8,408 nucleotides of DNA from Methanosarcinales archaeon (lineage in GTDB: Archaea; Halobacteriota; Methanosarcinia; Methanosarcinales; Methanosarcinaceae), in contig JAAXQB010000301.1 in the NCBI GenBank assembly GCA_012329085.1, forward strand, positions 1 to 8,408, written 5' to 3'. Of the stretch, positions 4,417 through 8,408 are shown one piece after another (the stretch's first letter is position 1; each line of letters opens with the position of its first letter). The translations under genes and the position numbers were made by a program. The notes beneath the pieces were generated by a model. It did not search any database. It was given only the letters and a program-made list of their open reading frames with translations, and was not told the DNA's origin.

Positions 4417-6801
4417 ATGGATAATTTAAATCTAACAATAAAAGATGAACTTAAATCTTCAAATAAAATGGAATTAAAATCAATAGAGGAAGAATCATTG
4501 AAAAATATAGAAGCCGAACTTAAAAAATCAGATTATACAGTTCAACAAACAATAGATGGCAAAACACTAACTCAAATGCCAAAAGTGCGTACCACTGATG
4601 GTCATATGATGGAGTGGGATAAGAATGTTATCGTAAATCAATTATTAAAGGAAACTCAATTAAGTCGACAATTTTACAACAGTGAGGCTATCACAGAAGA
4701 AGAAGCACAACACATAGCACGAGAAGCTGAAATGAGAATTAGATCCATGAATCTAAAATTTCTTTCAGGACCACTTGTAAGGGAAATCGTTAATATGATT
4801 CTTCTTGAACTTGGGCACGAAGAATGGAGATGCATTTCAACTAGGGTGGGAACACCTGTATATGATGCATATAAAATAGATCTTGGGTCTGGTTTTGAAT
4901 CAAAAGATAATGCTAATTTACAAGAAAATGCAGAGACTTCACATAAAAAGAAAGCAGATAAAATATCAAAAGAACAATATTTATTGCTTTTGCCAACTGA
5001 ACTTACAGACCTTCACCTCAATGGTGATTTTCACATACACGACCTCGAATATTTTGGAACAAGAGCATTCTGTCAAGATTGGGATTTAAGATATTTCTTG
5101 TATTATGGATTAATGCCTGACGGCTCTGGTACAAAGGCTAGTGTTGCAGGTCCTGCGAAAAGAAGCGAAGTTGCAATATTGCATGCCGTAAAAGCACTTG
5201 GGTCAGCACAAACAAACTTTGCAGGAGGACAAGGATTTTATAATTTCCTTACATTCCTTAGTCCCTTTTTTAAAAATAAGTCATATGATGAAATAGAACA
5301 GCTTATGCAAATGTTTGTGTATGAAATGACTCAAATGATGGTGGCGCGTGGTGGACAAATTGTGTTTTCATCTGTTCAATTATCCCCAGGTGTTCCAAAA
5401 TTGTGGAAAGATAAACCTGTTGTATATAAAGGAAAAGTATGGAATGGGGAAAATGGAACCACTCTTAAAACATATGGGGAGTATGAAAAAGAAGTTAGAC
5501 TTGGATTTAAGGCACTTATGAGTGTAATGTTAAAAGGAGATTATTGGGGCAAGCCATTCAATTTCCCAAAACCTGAAATATCGATAGAACCAGATTTCAT
5601 GAAAGAAGATGTAGAATTTAATAAAGCAAATCCAGAAGTTCCAAGTTATGATGAATTATATGGGCTATCATTTGAACTTGCATGTAAATTTGGAACTCCA
5701 TACTTTGATAATCAACTTCCAGAATACAGAGGTGCAGGAGAGGGCATTTCATGTTATCAATGCTGTGCATATCAATTTTCAGCAACATTAGAAGATGACA
5801 CTCATTTTGAAGATAAATTATATTTCAAAGATGGTATGCATTTCTCAATGGGGTCTTGGCAAGTACTTTCTATTAATTGTCCAAGAGCGGCATATAGAGC
5901 AGAAGGAGATGATGAACAATTATTCACAGAACTTAAATCTTTGATGAATAAAGCAATCGAAGTATTTAAAATTAAGCGAGAGTGGATGAATCACATTATT
6001 AAAAATTCGAGAATGCCATTTGCAACTCAAAGACCAAAAGACCCAATTACAAATAAAAGAGGAACGCAAGCTGTTGATCTTGAAGCACTTGTTTATACAA
6101 TAGGAATTGTTGGTTTAAATGAAATGGTACAATTCCACACACAAGCCCAAATGCATGAATCAAAAGATTCTCTTAAACTTGCAATTAGGGCAATGACTGA
6201 AATGGAAATGTATGCACGAAGCTTAGGGGAAAAACATTCAATAGAGATTGCACTTGCACGAACACCAGCAGAAACAACAGGTCAAAGATTTGCAGTATCT
6301 GATGTGCTCTCAAAAGAGTTTTCTTCGAAAGCTAAGACAGTTATAAAAGGAAATCAAGAAATTGCATTGTCGCAAATTTCACAAACACGGGATGTGCCTA
6401 TTTACTATACAAATGGAACTCATGTACCAACTGCAGCAGATATATCACTTGTAGATAGAATTGGAGTAGAGCATTTATTTTTCCCAATTGTAGATGGGGG
6501 AGATATTCTTCATATTTGGATGGGAGAAGAGCACCCAGATCCAAAAGGATTACAAGCATTTGCAATGAATATTGCAAAAAACACTCAAACTGGATATTTC
6601 ACATTTACAAAGGATATGACTGTTTGTATGGATGATTTCAATGTGGAAACAGGATTGAAAGATGCATGTTCGCAATGTGGTTCTGAAAATATTGATCATT
6701 TATCACGAGTTACGGGATATGTTCAATCTGTAAGTGGATGGAATGCGGCAAAGAAGCATGAGCTTGAAAACCGTAAGCGATATAGTGCTGATATGTGTTA
6801 A
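4417..6801 (+). CDS. nrdD: Anaerobic (class III) ribonucleoside-triphosphate reductase
   Basis: 794 residues; reduces NTPs to dNTPs by glycyl/thiyl radical chemistry in the cytoplasm without oxygen. In order: a charged, Lys/Glu-rich leader (1-54), an ATP-cone allosteric domain (about 55-150, KVRTTDGHMMEWDK onward), then the ten-stranded barrel with HIHDL (206-210), Cys219, the catalytic cysteine group CYQCC (446-450) and NCPR (Cys488). The C-terminal radical site is RVTGY with Gly767. Just before it are Cys737, Cys751 and Cys754, the zinc-site region; a fourth ligand is not in its usual CxxC place and could be the last residue, Cys794. The redoxin gene upstream points to the thiol-dependent rather than the formate-dependent subtype. 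The start at 4417 has only a weak GGATG upstream, but the leader frame is open and the ATP cone needs it. nrdG follows after 73 bases. Confidence 0.95.
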   Translation: MDNLNLTIKDELKSSNKMELKSIEEESLKNIEAELKKSDYTVQQTIDGKTLTQMPKVRTTDGHMMEWDKNVIVNQLLKETQLSRQFYNSEAITEEEAQHIAREAEMRIRSMNLKFLSGPLVREIVNMILLELGHEEWRCISTRVGTPVYDAYKIDLGSGFESKDNANLQENAETSHKKKADKISKEQYLLLLPTELTDLHLNGDFHIHDLEYFGTRAFCQDWDLRYFLYYGLMPDGSGTKASVAGPAKRSEVAILHAVKALGSAQTNFAGGQGFYNFLTFLSPFFKNKSYDEIEQLMQMFVYEMTQMMVARGGQIVFSSVQLSPGVPKLWKDKPVVYKGKVWNGENGTTLKTYGEYEKEVRLGFKALMSVMLKGDYWGKPFNFPKPEISIEPDFMKEDVEFNKANPEVPSYDELYGLSFELACKFGTPYFDNQLPEYRGAGEGISCYQCCAYQFSATLEDDTHFEDKLYFKDGMHFSMGSWQVLSINCPRAAYRAEGDDEQLFTELKSLMNKAIEVFKIKREWMNHIIKNSRMPFATQRPKDPITNKRGTQAVDLEALVYTIGIVGLNEMVQFHTQAQMHESKDSLKLAIRAMTEMEMYARSLGEKHSIEIALARTPAETTGQRFAVSDVLSKEFSSKAKTVIKGNQEIALSQISQTRDVPIYYTNGTHVPTAADISLVDRIGVEHLFFPIVDGGDILHIWMGEEHPDPKGLQAFAMNIAKNTQTGYFTFTKDMTVCMDDFNVETGLKDACSQCGSENIDHLSRVTGYVQSVSGWNAAKKHELENRKRYSADMC

Positions 6802-6864
6802 TGCATTTAGTTTTTGTGATTGATGATTAAATTGATTATTTAAAATTATATTGTCAATTAAAAC

Positions 6865-6869
6865 AAGGA
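6865..6869 (+). promoter_or_regulatory. Ribosome binding site deciding the nrdG start
   Basis: AAGGA lies five bases before the ATG at 6875. It favours that ATG over the in-frame TTG at 6851 (no upstream signal, and the AAGGA would then be coding) and over the ATG at 6896. Confidence 0.55.
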
Positions 6870-6874
6870 CTAAA

Positions 6875-7657
6875 ATGTATGTTATAAAAAAATATATGAA
6901 TGTAGATTACGGCAACACAGTTCATATTTCAACAATAGATTGGCACGGAAAAGTGTCAATTACTCTTTTTTTTGCAACATGTCCATTTAGTTGCCCATAT
7001 TGTCAAAATTATGAAATTTTATCTTCTTATAATACAATTGATGTGGCAGAACTTAAAAATTCAATTGATAAATCAAAACCATTTGTAAATAGTGTAGTTT
7101 TTTCTGGTGGAGAACCACTTATGCAGTTAGATGCATTAAAAGAGCTTGCATTATATTCAAAAGAGATTGGTTTAACTATTGGAATTCAAAGTTGTGGATA
7201 TTACTTAAAAAACACAGAAAAAATTATAGAAGAAGGACTTGTCAATAAATTTTTTATTGATATAAAAGCACCTCCAACCGATATACGGACATTTGGAAAA
7301 GTGATTGGAATATCTGATGAGGCACATTTAAAAAAAATAATATTTAATCTAAGAGAAATAATTAATTTAATTATTGATAATGGAATTGAACTTGAACTTA
7401 GAACTACGATAGTCCCTTCATTTTTTGGAAGTGTAAAAAAAATCACAGAAATTGCAAAATGGATAGCTTTTAATTTCAATAAAGATGTGCCGTTTGTTAT
7501 TCAACAAGGAATTCCTAAACATGCATTTAACAAAAGTATGAGGAATGGTGCGCCATTTAGTAGAAATGAAATTTTTGCCTTTTCAATGCATGCCCGTAAG
7601 TATCTTACCAATGTTGGAATTAGGACAAAAGAATTTGGAAATGAGATTGTTGAATAA
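6875..7657 (+). CDS. nrdG: Radical-SAM activating protein of anaerobic ribonucleotide reductase
   Basis: 260 residues from the ATG at 6875. NrdG uses S-adenosylmethionine and a [4Fe-4S] cluster to put the glycyl radical on NrdD. The cluster motif CPFSCPYC gives Cys36, Cys40 and Cys43 with the CxxxCxxC spacing of radical-SAM enzymes. SGGEP (77-81) is the SAM-binding GGEP motif. The later strand FIDIKAPP and ELRTTIVP are typical of the barrel in NrdG and pyruvate-formate-lyase-activase relatives. An in-frame TTG at 6851 would add eight residues but lacks an upstream signal. It lies 73 bases downstream of nrdD on the same strand, so co-transcription is likely. The length exceeds that of short bacterial NrdG (about 150-160 residues) and matches the longer archaeal type. 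The NrdD neighbour makes the partner assignment firm. Confidence 0.9.
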   Translation: MYVIKKYMNVDYGNTVHISTIDWHGKVSITLFFATCPFSCPYCQNYEILSSYNTIDVAELKNSIDKSKPFVNSVVFSGGEPLMQLDALKELALYSKEIGLTIGIQSCGYYLKNTEKIIEEGLVNKFFIDIKAPPTDIRTFGKVIGISDEAHLKKIIFNLREIINLIIDNGIELELRTTIVPSFFGSVKKITEIAKWIAFNFNKDVPFVIQQGIPKHAFNKSMRNGAPFSRNEIFAFSMHARKYLTNVGIRTKEFGNEIVE

Positions 7658-7709
7658 TATGGAAATTGATTGATTAAATATTAATTATGTTTCAAACGAA
7701 AAATTAAAA

Positions 7710-7716
7710 TTTTTTT
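7710..7716 (+). terminator. T-run after nrdG
   Basis: Seven consecutive T residues 53 bases after the nrdG stop, without a clear hairpin. Archaeal transcription often ends at such T-runs. It lies in the gap between convergent nrdG and the TauE-like gene. Confidence 0.4.
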
Positions 7717-7775
7717 GAATGTATAATTTTATAAAATATACATATATAATTAAAAATTTATAAGATTGGATTGAT

Positions 7776-8150
7776 TTAACAGCATTTATTTTTTACAAAT
7801 ACCATATACAAACCTATCAAAATCATCATAATTCCAAATATTTTTTTAAGCATTTCTGTTGGAATTTCCATTGCAAGTTTTGCACCAAATAATCCTCCAA
7901 TAAAAAATCCTATGCAAATAAAAGTTGCCATTAATAAATCTACATGCCCTTCCCTATAATAAGTCCATACGGCAAGTAATCCAATCGGAGGAATTAGCAA
8001 TGCCAAAGTTGTACCTTGTGCTTGATGTTGTGTTAATCCAAAAAGAATAATAATCGCAGGAACTATGATTACGCCACCGCCAATCCCAATTAATCCACTA
8101 AGAGTTCCTGCAAATAGACCAAGTAATATATAAAGAACAATTTCAAACAT
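7776..8150 (-). CDS. Half-length TauE/SafE (DUF81) family membrane protein
   Basis: 124 residues, almost entirely hydrophobic: segments at about 4-24, 25-39, 48-64, 71-91 and 103-119. The N-terminal GLIGIGGGVIIVPAI (19-33) is the hallmark of the TauE/SafE family, whose members move sulfite, sulfoacetate or other small organic anions across the cytoplasmic membrane. Full-length members have about 250 residues and two copies of this repeat; only one copy is present here. Start and stop look natural and the sequence is intact, so this is more likely a one-repeat protein acting as a dimer than a truncated gene. It ends with Cys-Cys. It is convergent with nrdG (118-base gap). No Shine-Dalgarno is seen before ATG 8150, which suggests a leaderless transcript. 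The substrate cannot be told from sequence; no sulfur-metabolism gene is adjacent. Confidence 0.82.
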   Translation of the reverse strand: MFEIVLYILLGLFAGTLSGLIGIGGGVIIVPAIIILFGLTQHQAQGTTLALLIPPIGLLAVWTYYREGHVDLLMATFICIGFFIGGLFGAKLAMEIPTEMLKKIFGIMMILIGLYMVFVKNKCC

Positions 8151-8203
8151 GCTATTTTTTGATTTAAAAATACAATTTAAATAGTTACATATTCCGAGAT
8201 AAC

Positions 8204-8296
8204 GCTTATTTATTCCAAATGAGCTATTGAAAATTTCTTTAACCCATTTAGAATGAATGTTAAGTATATAATAAACACTCGTTCGTTCCGAACGAG
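8204..8296. repeat. Second array of GAA/TTC-centred palindromes
   Basis: Three units: 8204-8224 (arms GCTTATTTA and CAAATGAGC, TTC centre, two imperfect pairs), 8242-8262 (degenerate, GAA centre), and 8278-8296 (perfect CTCGTTCG and CGAACGAG, TTC centre). Starts are 38 and 36 bases apart. The next GCTCATT at 8316 continues the spacing (38). The linker GCTATTGAAAATTTCTTT (8223-8240) resembles the GAAAATCTTTG linkers at 2765-2913. It lies upstream of the TauE-like gene. Confidence 0.7.
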
Positions 8297-8380
8297 CTTT
8301 ATAAATTATATATAACGCTCATTATCCTTTGAAAACACATTCTCCATAGGAGAATGTGTGTTTAATGTGCTAATAAAAAA
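8290..8380 (+). repeat. ~90-bp repeat, right copy (plus orientation)
   Basis: Begins GAACGAGCTTTA and ends TAATAAAAAA; matches 4325-4237 read on the minus strand, roughly 90% by eye apart from a two-base length difference in the inner palindrome. Together with the left copy it forms an inverted pair around nrdD, nrdG and the TauE-like gene. The text after it (to 8392) is shared with 3244-3264 rather than with the left copy. Confidence 0.85.
8335..8359. repeat. (A/G)TA-centred palindrome, copy 3 (perfect)
   Basis: Left arm ACACATTCTCC (8335-8345), centre ATA, right arm GGAGAATGTGT (8349-8359); all eleven pairs match. It is embedded in the right ~90-bp repeat. Confidence 0.85.
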
Positions 8381-8408
8381 TATTTAATTTTTAGTTCACT
8401 TTAGTTTA

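Noticed and set aside
4883..5089. Plus-strand ORF inside nrdD in another frame
   Set aside because: Fully inside nrdD, with no start signal and no recognisable protein.
6851..6874. TTG start for nrdG adding eight residues
   Set aside because: No ribosome binding site precedes it, whereas AAGGA stands five bases before the ATG at 6875.
7201..7479. Minus-strand ORF inside nrdG
   Set aside because: Antisense shadow of the radical-SAM gene with no motif of its own.

Overview
The window looks like a piece of a very AT-rich archaeal genome, most likely a methanogenic euryarchaeon. Three things point there: a two-gene [NiFe] hydrogenase resembling the F420-reducing (FrhA/FrhG) type, an anaerobic ribonucleotide reductase paired with a CxxC redoxin as described for Methanosarcina barkeri, and an archaeal-type Shine-Dalgarno (GAGGTG). 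The exact taxon cannot be fixed by reading. Roughly 70% of the window is coding, low for an archaeon. Long AT-rich spacers, repeat blocks and a decayed gene suggest a genome under relaxed selection, possibly host-associated (inference).

Layout. 1-254: C-terminal end of an IS4/IS701-like transposase, visibly richer in GC than the rest, abutting and truncating a TPR-repeat pseudogene (255-464, minus). 465-860: AT-rich spacer with one palindrome. 861-2674 (minus): hydrogenase operon, large subunit then small subunit, overlapping by one base (TAATG). 2675-3810: 1.1 kb without a recognisable gene, holding a palindrome array (2765-2913) and several AT-rich hairpins. 3811-4068: nrdH-like redoxin. 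4069-4416: repeat block. 4417-6801: nrdD. 6875-7657: nrdG. 7776-8150 (minus): half-length TauE/SafE-family membrane protein. 8151-8408: a second repeat block.

How the genes work together. NrdG is the radical-SAM activase that places a glycyl radical on NrdD. NrdD reduces ribonucleoside triphosphates to deoxy forms, and NrdH is the likely dithiol donor that re-reduces NrdD. Together they form a complete oxygen-independent dNTP supply module. The hydrogenase pair is odd: no FrhD-like protease or FrhB-like F420 subunit is visible, the large subunit ends exactly at the histidine where maturation proteases normally cut, and several normally conserved active-site residues are changed.

The most unusual non-coding signal is a family of short palindromes of two kinds: one with a GAA centre and one with an (A/G)TA centre. 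They occur in clusters at about 36-40 bp spacing, show compensatory arm changes, and form part of a ~90-bp repeat present in inverted orientation on both sides of the nrdD-nrdG-TauE segment.
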